From Pyrrhosoma nymphula (taxonomy: Eukaryota > Arthropoda > Insecta > Odonata > Coenagrionidae), in the NCBI GenBank assembly GCA_963573305.1, contig OY754329.1, positions 77,090,576 to 77,154,575 on the forward strand: a stretch of DNA of 64,000 bases, written 5' to 3'. The position numbers and the translations under genes are program-made. Shown in pieces: positions 1-11,284 of the stretch (position 1 is the stretch's first letter; each line of letters starts with the position of its first letter). The notes under the pieces were generated by a model that saw nothing but the letters and a program-made list of their open reading frames with translations, was not told the DNA's origin and made no database searches.

Positions 1-239
1 TGAAATTGCACGGTGTTCAATGCGAGAATATGTGAAACGAGGGGGAGAACAGAATTTATCTATCTAAAATGAATTCCATATTTATGAAATATGTTTTTTT
101 CGAAGGCAAATACTCCCAGGGTGTTGAATGATTTTGCAATCCCTCAGGCTCCATTTAATCTTATTTTTTGAGACGTTAGCATATAACGCCGGAACTAAAG
201 TGAATATGAGTTGACGCGATATAAATGGTGCTGCAGTCC

Positions 240-345
240 AGTAGAAATGGTGCAGCAATTTTCGCCTGAAAAAAATCGATAATTTTGGGCGGAAAAACCT
301 GGAAAATTCATGGAATTTCATGATATTTAGTCCATAGCAACCCTG
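240..345. mobile_element. hAT-like element end (terminal inverted repeat), partner outside window
   Basis: Read on the minus strand from 345, the sequence starts CAGGGTTGCTATGGAC and continues into a run of ATG/CAT-rich bases ending in TTTTCCAGG. A CAGGGTTG start is typical of hAT-superfamily terminal inverted repeats. The matching left end is not visible and may lie upstream of base 1, so this is a partial element. No transposase coding was recognised. The inner boundary is approximate. Confidence 0.45.
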
Positions 346-2205
346 ATCAAGGTATCTACCAGCATTTTATTTTTCGACATTGAAATATGATGAAATGCAC
401 TCTAGATAATGAAACTTAGACTGAATTGAGGGACGGAGATGTGAGCGATTGGTAGACTTGTGACAACGTGATTTTCAGCGACGCTTGGATTACTTGGTTT
501 CAGCGGGAGATCACTTCTCGTAAAAGTTGATGAATTTTTCTTAATTATTTAAAAAATCTCAACTTTCTAACGATACCAGAATATGATCCACTTATCACTA
601 TAATTTTAGAGATATTTGGCCAAAAAATACCAACCATTTTCCATGAGAAATGTGTGTGCACTTCAGGGAGACTTTGCTTGAGATGAGGAATGCTTGGCGC
701 ATACATCTCGTCTGAGATTAAAGCGTGTAGTTTGCCTGCTTTTTCAAATATTTTCGAAATAACTCTACCACTTACCGCAGTCATATTTACAGAATCGACA
801 AAAAAATGTAGTTATTGAGGCATTTTCAGCGTACGGGGTGAGAAAAAGAGTCAAGTTAACACTTTGTACATCCATATTTAGAATTTAGAATTATTGAGAA
901 TTTCAGTAAACAAAAGCAAAGTTTTTGCGTCATTAATGCCATAATGTATTATTCATTCTTCTCAAAGTTGCTTCACATTAAAAATAAAATTTCCATGCGG
1001 TCTCTCATATGACTAGGCCAAAATCTCCCTCAAACGGCCTTAGTTTGTCCAACACGTGTGATTTTGTCACAGGATCACTTTAAATAAAATTTCAAATCGA
1101 TCGAAGATCGCTCTACAGATGTTTACGATTATCCTGTCTTATATGGCGGAAAATTTTGTGGAATTGAAAGTGTTTAAACTGTCAGCCGGCTTTGTAATAC
1201 CAAGTGCGTGTGTGAATATGCCCTTACGCAGTAATCAAATGTATAAGCGAAGTTTTTCTGTAGTTCAACCATCGTACTACTAATACAATGTAGTTCGTAG
1301 CGAATCGTCAGTGATTCGATTTATCGTTTAAGTTGAACGCTGTGACGTAGATTGGATTACTTCAAGCGGTAGCATTGTGTATTTGTTACTTGTGCAGTAT
1401 TTGCATACAACGGCAATGCGAGGAAGCATATGAGGGAAGATATTCTTTTTGGTGTCCCATTGACACATCTACACGGGCTAAGCGGGTCCAGGTTTGTCGG
1501 AGACAGGACAAGTTTCATTATCTGTAAGTAAATTTCAGCTTCGTAAAGATTGGTAAAGAAAGCAAAATTTGCGGCATCTCACGAACAGGAAGCTGCAATT
1601 CTCTAATACCGTGAGTTTTCGAAGGTGATATTTTTGTATGGTCAAAAAGTTGATAGCATAAATGCCATTACCTTTGCGTGACCATTGCCTAAACCATTTC
1701 CCTTAAATGTCTTTGAATTAAAATTATTTTGTACGTTTCTTTTACACCAATAACTTTTTGCTAATGCTTAATTAAGTAAAAAGTGACAATTTTACCTGTG
1801 AAGGAATGTTCAGAATCCGGGGAATGTCTGTTACAAGTGCACATACTAAAGTACGTTGATAGCTGTATTAGACAAACTTTTTTTTAATGATGGGGAATGA
1901 TGGTAATGTTGTTTTTAGTGATACGGTTTTGAATTATGTGACAAGGAAATTTTATGGAGTAAAAGGCGAGCTATTAAATGGAAAAGGCAATTTTCTACCA
2001 TTAATTCCGGTCACGCTCACCTTGGCTCTTATTTATTTCTTTTTCGCCTTTCTCCTGTATTTTATTCTGCTCACAACATTGGGTAATAATTTCATTGATG
2101 CGTCCCGCTGATGAAGAATTGTGTTAACCACAAGACGTATCCGATAGGTACTTTTTGTTTTCAAAAGTGCCCACCCCATTCTTCGTGGCCCTTTCATGGA
2201 TCGCA
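346..2205. other. Unassigned AT-rich stretch
   Basis: I see no gene, element end or clear repeat here. The short frames at 545-784 (minus) and 1887-2111 (plus) have no recognisable domain and no coding-like composition; the latter has one hydrophobic stretch only. Confidence 0.4.
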
Positions 2206-2249
2206 TTAAACCCGACTAGTTTCACGGAGCAGTGGTAATGGGGATTTGG

Positions 2250-2490
2250 GGGAACATATGCCATCATTGCCCCCGTCCATCTTCCCAGGCCTCCTTATCT
2301 TTCGCGTGGTGCTCGCCGACGTGTAGGTACATGTGGGACAAAGCGTTAAGACGGTCCCGGCGAAGTGTTGCGGACACCGCGCCTTCGTCTTGTCCCAGAG
2401 ACGGATGGCTTTCGGTCGAAGCACGAAGACGAGCATTAACCGAAACCTCACTAGTCGACGCGACGGTCGCACCCGACATTTCCTAAGGGT
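2250..2490 (-). other. CpG-dense, coding-like patch of unknown origin
   Basis: This 240-bp patch is clearly richer in G+C and CpG than its flanks. The minus-strand frame 2264-2479 (71 codons, starting MSGATVAST) has a balanced, soluble-protein composition, unlike most chance frames nearby. I recognise no family. It could be a fragment of a mobile-element protein, a first exon, or the open shadow of a CpG-rich segment; overlapping frames are also open on both strands. No convincing splice donor directly follows the frame. Confidence 0.22.
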
Positions 2491-3004
2491 TGTAATAAGA
2501 AAATGGGGATAAGCAGCATCTGGTATTTTCATCACGAAACCCTTATGACAGTTATGTAATGGTTAAGTAGGATGTTACGCTCCATAGGTGACTGTGTCGA
2601 ACAAAATATAATGATATTTTGATGCCAAGAAATTTTCTACGGGACATTCCCAACTTTTACTAGCGTATTAGCATCGCATTGGCCGTCGAATGCGACAAAT
2701 GAATCCACGACATGCGATTTTTAAATCGTGGAATTTGATTGGGATTCCCGTCGTTTTGGGCTGTAGAAGGTACTTTCTATGAAGGCGCATAATTTTAGAT
2801 GTGTCACGTTCTTTTGAGGTGTAGGAGTTATTTATGCTTAGTTTAGTCGCATATGTAATGCGCTTAAGATATGGAGGTAAAGTTCTATGTGCCTGTTATA
2901 GTGATTAAAGTGAACTCTTGAAAAAGAGCTATGATTCTTGGAATTGGCGCTTACATTTTGGCGTCCGAATTGTATTCTAAACCTCCATCGTTGGGTTTAA
3001 TCTT

Positions 3005-3048
3005 TGCGGAGGCGACCGAAAGCTGAGGTCATTTGCGCCATTAGAGCA
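3005..3048 (+). repeat. Short interspersed repeat, copy 1 of 3
   Basis: The core GAGGTCATTTGCGCC, preceded by a GGAGGCGACCGA-type block, recurs near 27248-27290 and 53960-53998 in the same orientation. Identity is high over about 40 bases and then fades. It is an old dispersed repeat of unknown type; its full limits are not visible from three copies. Confidence 0.5.
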
Positions 3049-3439
3049 TGTGGAAAATTTGGTGAGGGAAGTGGCATTTGGAGGATAGTAGAAGGAAGGG
3101 TGGAGAGAAACCCGCTCATTCCACACCATTAATACTAAGCAGTCAGTCGATGAGCTTATGTAACGGAGTCACTTAAGATGCAACATTTGCGCTTAAAATT
3201 AAGATAAGATAAAGCTTTGCCAGGAGTGAAATAAAATTAAATTTGCTAATTTTATTTTCCTGTTGCATTTTTTCGCATTCATTAAAAAAAAAATTATAGC
3301 GAAATGAAGTCTTAAATGTGGAATATTTTCCCAATTTCCGTAACCAACTAGAAAATTGGAAGCAATATGCATTAATTTCGGCGTGGAAAAGGAAAATATG
3401 AGTCTTTTGAGAACAAATGATTGTTAGAAGTTGAACTAT

Positions 3440-3565
3440 AAGTGCACGCTACTGCTTTTTGGCGTCTTCATGGTTACTGCAAAATGCTTCTGCAAAACTT
3501 ACTGCAAAAAATAAGTGCACACTACTGCTTTTTGGCGTCTTCATGGTTACTGCAAAATGCTTCTG
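3440..3565 (+). repeat. Local tandem duplication, 53-bp unit with period 73
   Basis: The segment 3440-3492 reappears at 3513-3565 with about one base change, separated by a 20-bp spacer. The second copy runs straight into a dispersed repeat also found near 61.7 kb, so the duplication copied the front part of that repeat. The high identity implies a recent event. Confidence 0.85.
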
Positions 3566-3645
3566 GCAGAATGTTTGCCTTGCCGTAGCTCGGTCACTTA
3601 GGAGTTGTGACGCCATATCCATTGGGCAGAAATCAGCAAATGTGC
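3521..3645 (+). repeat. Dispersed repeat shared with 61665-61770
   Basis: Both loci read, in the same orientation, a TTTTTGGCGT-like start, then GTTACTG or GTGACTG, a stretch ending TTGCCRTAGCTCGGT, then AGGAGTTG. Over about 100 bases they differ at scattered positions, as expected of two old copies of one mobile element. No coding function is evident. Confidence 0.65.
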
Positions 3646-3659
3646 GATACAGAGTCGAA

Positions 3660-5224
3660 ACATTGGAAAAATGACATGCTTCCCTTGACTTTGAACTTAC
3701 TTTTAAATCAATTCAACTGATTTAAACCCAGGTTGTGATGACTACTTAATACACTTTGCGTTTAGGATTAACGCTTCAAAACGTCGTCCTTTTTTTGTGG
3801 TATGGATGGTGTTAATGTGAAATAGGCGATCTTTTGAGTGTTGTATTGGTGCCTGAGATGTACTCAGCCGTGTAATACTCATCTCGGGTTATATAGTGTA
3901 CCCTTCTTATTCTCTATCGTGAGTACCGTGGCGAGTTTTTCTTTCCAGGAAATGAAATCACAGAAATTTATCGGCTTCTATTCCTTTCCGCTAGACCTGC
4001 AATTCCCAAAGCCATTTTTCCTCCTCCTATATCTTGATCTTTGACCAAGGTGTTATTCTCTTTCTGGAAGGCCCATAAGAAATCTCTAAATTCTGAGAAA
4101 ATAGCAGATTGAATTTTGGCAGATTGCAAAACCCATACCTCATGCCACGCAATACTTTTTCCCTTCCGTCTATAAATCTTTTAGGCAAATAAATAATTGA
4201 TTTTTGGGGGGATTTTTATATGTGCACAGCTGTGCATCTTTGACTGATTTCGCGTTGTAGTGGGAAGTATTATTTTCAATCACTTGTTTTGTCCCGTATT
4301 TTGACATCTCCACATAAAAGCTTCCATCGTCTCATTTCCAGGCATCAGACCCGGAAAAAATACCTTCGGAATCCCATTTATTACGGTGTTCATCGCGACA
4401 TTCTCACCGTCATCGCAAGGAATTTTATTTCTGAGGGAAGGAAATCGTAATATCTTTGTCGGTACCGAAGCTCCATCAGTTCAACAATTTTTAAAAGTCG
4501 CGTCTGCGGATAAAGGAAGTGCATCTGTTCCTTTCGAGTGCAACATTTCTCTTCCACGGCAGAGTAGTGTCGTAATGCTTTGTCGCCGTTGAATTTTGGT
4601 ATTTTCATTTTCTCGTCTGCCTCATTTTTCCCCCTTCTCTCACGTCTGCTCGCTGTAGGTGCACATCGTTGTTTGTAGATGATGATCCCGAAAAGCCCTT
4701 TCAAATGATAAGTTCTCCCTTTGTAGGAGGACACGGACTTAAAATATGAGGAATTGGAACTCGCTAATATTTTGGTCAGCCTTATCGTCGCCGTGGGAAA
4801 AAAACAAACAATAGATGCCAATACAGTTACTCGTTTCATCGTGTGACTTGTACATATAAGGTGGACAAAATAAAATATCACTAGGTAGTGGAATTCGTTG
4901 ATTTGGAGTTAGTTTTAGCGTTAGTTGTTAGTATTTTACCGTGAGTGCATATTATAAGACCCTTGTGTGTTTTAAATATTTCCTGGCCATCGTTGCATCG
5001 CTCAGGGTTGTACTTAGGGTATAACGGGTACAAGGAGAAGGTGCATTTTAATCCTTGTGAGTTTTCACGATGGCTGTTGGACTGCGGTGTATTGAAGAAA
5101 GTACCTATAGAGTTTGTTATTGTTTTCATTTTTGCATGCTGGCTTATGCCATGTTTTGGAATTTTTATTATGCAGCCATATTTTTAGTGCCAAGTTAGCG
5201 TGGTTGGCAGAGGATGCATTTGAG
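3660..5224. other. Unassigned stretch with chance frames
   Basis: No recognisable gene. The longest frame, 4390-4881 on the minus strand (163 codons), has no domain I know, no homologue pattern and mixed composition. It overlaps open frames on the other strand. Confidence 0.35.
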
Positions 5225-5560
5225 AGACAACACACATATAAGTTGTTGGTCTGGTGGCTAGGGTACTAACTTTCCATTACAAGGGCTGGGGTTTGACTGG
5301 CCGTGGTTGATATTATTGGGTGGAATCCTGATCCCTTCCTAGGGACTATTGTAAAAGTTGGAAAGGGCGTTGAACTGATTACCCAGAGGGGTGCCCGTAG
5401 TCAAGAGTGGGCGTACACCGGCCCTGAGTTTCGGTCCAGCCTTCCTCTAGTCTCAAATAATCATTCTTAAACCGTCCTACCCACCGGTCTTTGGTGACGC
5501 AAAGACCATGGCTCGCTTATCTTAGGTCGACTCCACAAATAACTGACTAACCGACTTTTA
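5225..5560 (+). mobile_element. tRNA-derived SINE
   Basis: The head at about 5240-5310 has the layout of a Pol III internal promoter. An A-box-like TGGTCTGGTGGCTAGGG is followed about 30 bases later by a B-box-like GGGTTTGACTGG (family consensus GGTTCGANTCC). The body continues through GAACTGATTACCCAGAGG and ends near a small inverted repeat GGTCTTTG...CAAAGACC at 5487-5508. No poly-A tail is obvious. The B box has one or more mismatches, so it is probably an old copy. The right boundary is uncertain. Confidence 0.65.
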
Positions 5561-5790
5561 TAACTCCAAAGTGATTGTCTTGAGATAATTTTTTTCATGG
5601 AATGAGAGAGGGAGTACGTATGTGCAATAATATGTTTTCTCCAAGGCAATAATGTAATGCAAAATAGTATGCTCTTTCCCCTAGTTATTCGTTGTGGTTG
5701 AAAACTTTAGCCTGTCTTTCATCAGCTTAAATATGTAGATTAAGAGTAAATACATTTAAGATTATTGACGCAAAGACCTTAGCTATTAGC

Positions 5791-6352
5791 ACGTCGGGTA
5801 CAAGGCCAAAATAGTCAAAACGCTGCACATTTTGATTGGAATGTGCCACTTTCTTTGGTCATAGTTGATGCCAAAAGGTAACATTCCAGATAGGTTGCCA
5901 CTTAAAAATCCGTTCAGAACACTAAAATGGCGGCCATTAAAGATGGCCGCCATTAGCCGCCGTATTGGCGTACTAAATTGTTTTGCATCTTAACTTATAA
6001 TGGTCCGATTTCGATTGTCTTAGTATTGCTTAAAAACTCTTGATAAGAGGAAACGTTTTTGCTCCTAAGCATTTATCTATAAACTTTTTCGGTTCAGAAA
6101 AAAAATAAAAAATCTGAATATTTCACTTTTCTCACAAATTTCATTGATAAGTAACATTTTCATTGTCATATATAACCCATTTTCACCCCACAAAAAAGGG
6201 CTTGTGTACATAGCGTCCAGTAACCGTCAACAAAGACTTTTTTTTAATGGGAACAGTGATTTGAATTATTTTGGAAACAATTATGACATTTAGGCAACAA
6301 ACTTTTACAAACAAAAATGTCTAAATACTAAGAATCACTCATGTAAATTGAA
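5791..6352 (+). repeat. Left terminal inverted repeat of the 3.07-kb element
   Basis: This arm pairs with 8311-8861. Clear landmarks are TTTTGATTGGAATGTGCC (5830-5848), AGTACGCCAATACGG-type sequence on the paired arm, and CACTCATGTAAATTG at the inner end (6336-6350). It carries a nested palindrome, AATGGCGGCCAT (5926-5937), TAAAG, ATGGCCGCCATT (5943-5954). That palindrome contains AAAATGGCGGC, which matches the YY1/Pho recognition core. Confidence 0.9.
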
Positions 6353-6364
6353 TCTGAGTAGAAA

Positions 6365-8125
6365 ATGGAACAGGAATGGCTAGACCACATCCTTACTGAC
6401 AGAAAAGATGACTGAAAGCTTTCTTGAGTTTGGATACCCTTTAGAGGGAAACTCGTGTGCTCTTGTGGTTTGGGACACAAAAGTAGTAATGGATCTAGGG
6501 CGGGTAAACTTTTTGGTAGGGGCTGATGAAAATGCCTTACCACTCTATAACAACTATGTATAAAACCATTTGAGTAACGAGGCAAAAGTGAGTATATTTG
6601 CTCCTCTGAAACAAACTTAGATCAAGTTATTTGGCTTTGCTAGAAAAAAATGTTTCCTCCGCAACAATTTCTGACTTGAGAAATGATGTTGAGCTTTTCC
6701 TAAGGGCTTTCATTTTAAGTCAATACAGAAACTTAGATTTTGACAAGTTTTTTAAATATGAAAATACCAGTGTCCCAACTTCGCTTTAATGCTTCGCTTC
6801 GCTCAAATTGTTTTCTGCGATCATTTCAAAAATCTCAGCTACTTCAAATCCTAGAAGAAACCGCTGATCCACCGCAGTTCGAAGGATTCTGCGATGCAAT
6901 TATTTACGATGGAGCAGCACTAGCACATGCTCTTCCACCAAAAACTTTACGGACTTTTGGAGAATACTGTGATACGGAATTCAAAAACAGAATTTTGAAT
7001 GATGCTGAGAGGTTCCGTGCAAATAGAATATACATTTCTTGGGATACCTACTCAAAATCTGGTCTGAAGAAACGTGTGAAAGGTATGAGTGGCGTTAATC
7101 TTCGTCGCCTAGTAGCGCAAGGAAATATGCTACCAAGAAATTGGAATGACTTCCTCCGCTGCGAACAGAATAAGACAGAACTCTTCAAGTTACTCGAAGA
7201 ACATGCATTTTTGAAATTTGATTGGGCTCCAATCACTATAGAGATTTATGACACTATTCGTTCATCTCGGGCGGATGAAACTTCAAGTGATTGAGTACAA
7301 TGCAGGCAGCAGGAAGAAGCAACGGGAGAATTTTCCTCCACGCTAAAGAAAGTGTGGAACATGGAGCAAATAAATAATAATTTGCACGGTAGATACTGAT
7401 GTTTTTGTTTTTGCAATTTCATTCTTTCACCTTCTATAAATGCGGGACTTCAGGAGATGTAGATTCTCTTTGGTGCGGGAAAGGGTCAGAGATACATGAG
7501 CATTAATGTCATGGTTGAAAATATGGGTCAACATAAAACTGTTGCATTGAGAGGATTCCATACATTCACTGGATCAGATGTAACGTCATTATTTGCAATG
7601 AAAGGGAAACAGACTGCATGGAAAGGGTGGAAATAATTTCCCGAGGCTGCTGAAGCCTTCCAAGCTATCTCTCTACCAAACCAGTGTATTTTTGACGAGA
7701 CTTTTCAAGTTCTGGAAAAGTTTACTGTTTTGCTTTACCACAAAGACGCAGACGACTTCTCAGTCAATCGTGTTCGAAAACTGCTCTTTACTTCGAATAA
7801 TTGCAAACTATTGCTCGAATAATTGCAAAGAGTCACTAAGGCAGCATTGTCTCCGTTCAGCAACCAAATAGGACAAGTTTGGGGCAGTGCATGCTCAGTG
7901 ATGGGCAACATTCCAGAACTAGAAGGATGGCGTTGATGAACCATGGTTGCTGGGAACTGGAAGCCAGTTTGGCCTTCCCTTCCCTCTATTATGGCAGCTT
8001 GCAGAGAATTGGTTAGGTGCAGCTGCTCGGATGCCGTACAAGATGCTATTGTTCAAAGGTCAAGGCTCCATGCACGCTACTTAGCACGAACTGCACTGGG
8101 GGTCGACAATGCAGCAATAAATATA
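6365..8125 (+). pseudogene. Decayed gene of a widespread transposon-associated protein family (PIN-like fold suspected)
   Basis: An ATG at 6364 opens MEQEWLDHILTDRK, then the frame shifts to a stretch containing LVVWDTKVVMD (about 6410-6570). Further pieces follow: LFLRAFILSQYRNLDFD in another frame, then the only long open part, 6740-7294 (184 codons). That part carries the family hallmarks IIYDGAALAHALPPK, IYISWDTY, MLPRNWNDFLRCEQNKTELF. Beyond the stop come HAKESVEHGANK, TVDTDVFVFA, FHTFTGSDVTSLF, KGKQTAWKGWK and WPSLPSIMAACRELVRCSC, with stops and frameshifts between them. The order of these motifs matches the family as I know it: an acidic, PIN-like nuclease-type domain with VDTDV, then a Cys-rich tail. 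The tail cysteines are mostly lost here. The copy is non-functional as a full protein. Confidence 0.8.
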
Positions 8126-8310
8126 ATAAAAGGTGATCATTAAATTGTTTATTTTTAAATGATTTTCACAATTTCATGATCATAATATCGATTTGTTGAA
8201 ACACTGCTTTAATATAATAAGTATATATTATAATAATTTTGTTTCAGGGATGAAACGGAAAATGAAGCAGATTATTGCATGATATAGTGTAATAAGAGCT
8301 TTAGAAGCAG

Positions 8311-8861
8311 TTAATTTACATGAGTGTTTCTTAGTATTTAGACAATTTTGTTTGTAAAAGTTTGTTGCCTAAATGTCATAATTGTTACCAAAATAATTCA
8401 AATCACTGTTGCCATTGAAAACAAGTCTTTGTTGACAGTTACTGGACGCTATGTACGCAAGCCCTTTTTTGTGGGGTGAAAAAGGGTTATAGATAACAAT
8501 GAAAATGTTACTTATCAATGAAATTTGTGAGAAAACTGAAATATTCAGATTTTTCATTTTTTTTCGGAACCGAAAAAGTTTATAGATAAATGCTTAGGAG
8601 TTAAAACGTTTCCTCTTAACAAGAGTTTTTAAACTAAATAAATAAAATCGAAATCGGATCATTATAAGTTAAGATACAAAACAATTTAGTACGCCAATAC
8701 GGCAGCTAATGGCGGCCATCTTTAATGGCCACCATTTTGGTGTTCTGCACGGATTTTTAAGTTGCTTCCTATCTGGAATGTTACCTTTTGGCATCAACTA
8801 TGACCATAGAAAGTGGCACATTCCAATCAAAAAGGGCAGCTTTTTTTGGTGTACCCAACGT
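8311..8861 (-). repeat. Right terminal inverted repeat of the 3.07-kb element
   Basis: Reverse-complement counterpart of 5791-6352. It begins with AATTTACATGAGTG at the inner end and finishes with GTACCCAACGT. The nested GC-rich palindrome is present here too (ATGGCGGCCAT, CTTTA, ATGGCCACCAT) with one change. The short minus-strand frame 8369-8557 is a by-product of the repeat. Confidence 0.9.
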
Positions 8862-8879
8862 ACTATACTGGTAGGCCCA

Positions 8880-9000
8880 CAAGTGACCGTTTAACCGACT
8901 TTCACTGATCCAAAATGGTCGTCCTAATAGTACGTTGTTTTCCCTAATTATTCCTTGTGTTTGAAAACTCATGGTTCTCTTCTGTCTAATTAAAGGTGTT
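8880..9000 (+). repeat. Flank partly repeated from 5540-5720
   Basis: Downstream of the 3.07-kb element, ACCGACTTT, then a GTACG..TTTTCCCTA block and ATTATTCCTTGTGTTTGAAAACT resemble, in the same order and orientation, ACCGACTTT, TTTCCCCTA and TTATTCGTTGTGGTTGAAAACT upstream of it. This could be an older repeat on both sides, or part of a larger outer element. Confidence 0.4.
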
Positions 9001-9951
9001 GATTTGGTTGAGGGGAATATGTTTAGGATACTCGGCGTGAATTTTAATCTGAAACAATATATTCTGGTGAGCTACTTTTCCATGAATTATCATCCAGCAT
9101 CCTTAAATTACTCCTGACTGTTTTTATGCTTAAATTATTTAAAAGACAATGCGGTATTCTCTATAATGTGCTTGCCACTGGTATTTTTATTAACTACCCG
9201 TGACTGCTCTTTAATTAAATTAAAAAAAATAAACGTGTCTTTATCCCAAAGCCCTCAATGGGTAGCAGCGCTTCCACGTCATTATCAACGAAATTACCTT
9301 TTTCTGTTGCCTCAACATCCGCTTATGTTCCACGAAAAGTTAATTAGGTTAATCAGATTTGTCCTAAAAACTCAATTTTTACGGTTCCAAATACTTTTAT
9401 ATAAAACCGCTTTAATAATGTTTGAACCGTTTTTATAACAAACCGTTTGCGGTTTGAGCAAGGGAATTTTTCCAAGAGCTCATTGCGCGATTTTTTTAAT
9501 TCCATGAAAAATTTGCTTGGATTAAAAAAAAACAATAGGAATACGTGCCTTTTTTAATCTGATCTGCGTTTTTACAAGTATTTTTCTCTTTAGATTGCGG
9601 TCGTATTAATATTTTCAATGTTTTCTCCCATTTTCTATTTTCACAGTAATGTTAGTACGTGCGTTGAGGATGCTAATTTATTATTGCACTTTGAGTATTT
9701 TACTAGCTTTAATGCTAATGACATTGTCCTTGATTAGTTATAACCCAACATTTATCTCCCTTTGATCTTACGCGGTTTTATGCCTATATTCAGAGGAGAA
9801 AGGAATTGAAAAAATAGTAAAAGTTTTCATCTCTACCCACAGAAGTGTGACAAACATCTGCTTTGTTGATTGCTAGCTATTATTCTAAGCACAGCAGTTT
9901 CTGTCAATGAAATTTATTATCGTACCACTATGTATTGCGTCTATCAGGGAT

Positions 9952-10015
9952 TTTCAACCCCTGGGTCCCGACCACATTTGGGGTCGCGGTAGATGTTCGA
10001 GGGAAAAGAGTGATA
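9952..10015 (+). mobile_element. hAT-like left end
   Basis: The run CAGGGATTTTCAACCCCTGG followed by GTCCCGACC..TTGGGGTCGCGG resembles the CAGGGGTTCTCAACC class of hAT terminal inverted repeat, which is also seen at 44731. I could not find a convincing right end, so the copy is probably truncated. Confidence 0.4.
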
Positions 10016-10289
10016 AATATAATGTTATTTACGCTCTATCAGTTTTTGTGGAATTGAAATAGATATTAATAAAAACTGATTAACGACGCTAGTAAACGCT
10101 GATAGTTTTGATTTAACGCTGGCGGCTCAGTATTCATTCTCCCAGTTATTTTGTAAATAGCGATCAACTCCGGCGTACAGCAAAAATGGTAAATAATTAG
10201 ACACTCCGTGATAATATTTTAAAAATCTTTGTCCAAGTATTGGATATTCCCAGTCATGTCTCTTAAACGTTTTCATTAAAAAACTTGTA

Positions 10290-10590
10290 ATTCGTCCATT
10301 TGCGATGCTATGGACTTAATGCTGACCAGAAAATGTTCCCATGCGTCAGTCAGTACGACTGCCGTACGAATACCGTGTAAACGTAAGACTTCTCAGGTCG
10401 CGATTTCACCCTCTCTTCTGGTTAAGGCGGTCGGAATCTTGCGGGGAATAGTAGGAAGAGTATACGGTGCCTCAAGTGAAGGAGTTAAGGAAAAGTAGTA
10501 AGTAAATGATTAGCTAAAGAGTTGAGATAGCTTGCTTTGTGAAGCGCGGAGTTCGTGTGCCCCAGGAGATGGTTCTTGGTTATTCTGCGA
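10290..10590 (+). repeat. Diverged duplication, copy 1
   Basis: Shares ordered blocks with 10735-11015: GACCAGAAAATG, CGTCAGTC, CGGTCGGAAT, TTGCGGGGAATA, AGTATA.GGTGCC, AAGCGCGGAGT, GTGCCCCA..GATGGTT. The offset is about 430 bp and divergence is substantial with indels. This is either an old local duplication or two adjacent copies of one repeat. Confidence 0.75.
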
Positions 10591-10734
10591 CGTGAGATCC
10601 ACTCTTGCCAATAGCGAAAACGATCACTCATTAGGTTCTTCGTGATAATTAAAAAAATGTGTTTCCTAGAATTTCATTTCGTCTTCGATTCCTCTAATAA
10701 GCTTCTATCTAAAAAAATGTTATCAGTCCTTTCA

Positions 10735-11015
10735 AGACCCTGTGGACAAAATCCCGACCAGAAAATGCACTTATACGTCAGTCTGTTGTACTCTCCGAGT
10801 AGTCAAAAGAGCCCTTACGTCGCAGTTTCACACCCTCTTTTGGCTTGGACGGTCGGAATTTTGCGGGGAATATAAGGGTGAGAGTATATGGTGCCCCAAG
10901 TGGTGGAGCCAAGGAGGAAGAGTGTTAGGTAAAGGAATAGCTGAAGGGGTGAGATGGTTTGGGATGGGAAGCGCGGAGTGCGAGCGAGTGCCCCAAGGGA
11001 TGGTTTTGGGACCCC
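10735..11015 (+). repeat. Diverged duplication, copy 2
   Basis: Second member of the pair described at 10290-10590, and more G-rich than the first. Open frames run through it on both strands, including 10828-11379 (minus, 183 codons), but they show no domain and reflect base composition. Confidence 0.75.
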
Positions 11016-11284
11016 TTTTAGAAAAGCGGGTGACTGTGAGAGTGAGAGACTGTGAGGGATGCGGAGTTTGAGAGGGAAATCGATAGCGAAGGAGCGGGAA
11101 GGGGGCGTGGTCTACGGGGGCGGGGGGAGGATCCCTCTTAACCCCCCCCCCCCACCGTTCCTCCTCCCCAAGCTGTCTCTCTACCGCTCGGTTTCTCCGA
11201 CTCCTCTTCCCCCGGGCATTCCAGTATCCAGTTCCTCTCTTCCCGTCGTTAACATCCCCCGGGGCGCCTCTGCGATTTTCAACC

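Larger units (their letters stand above)
5791..8861 (+). mobile_element. 3.07-kb DNA element with long (about 555 bp) terminal inverted repeats
   Basis: The left end (ACGTCGGGTAC at 5791) and the right end (GTACCCAACGT ending 8861) are inverted copies, and the match continues inward for more than 550 bp on each side with small indels. Between them lies a decayed gene (6365-8125) and about 180 bp of AT-rich DNA. Target-site duplications are not clear. The gene belongs to a large, repeat-amplified invertebrate and vertebrate protein family, so I infer that a DNA transposon has carried or amplified it. Whether that protein acts in transposition is unknown to me. Because the arms are long and similar, a read-through transcript would fold into a long hairpin. 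Confidence 0.85.

Noticed and set aside
4390..4881. 163-codon minus-strand frame
   Set aside because: No domain, overlapping plus-strand frame, composition typical of chance; no splice or start context.
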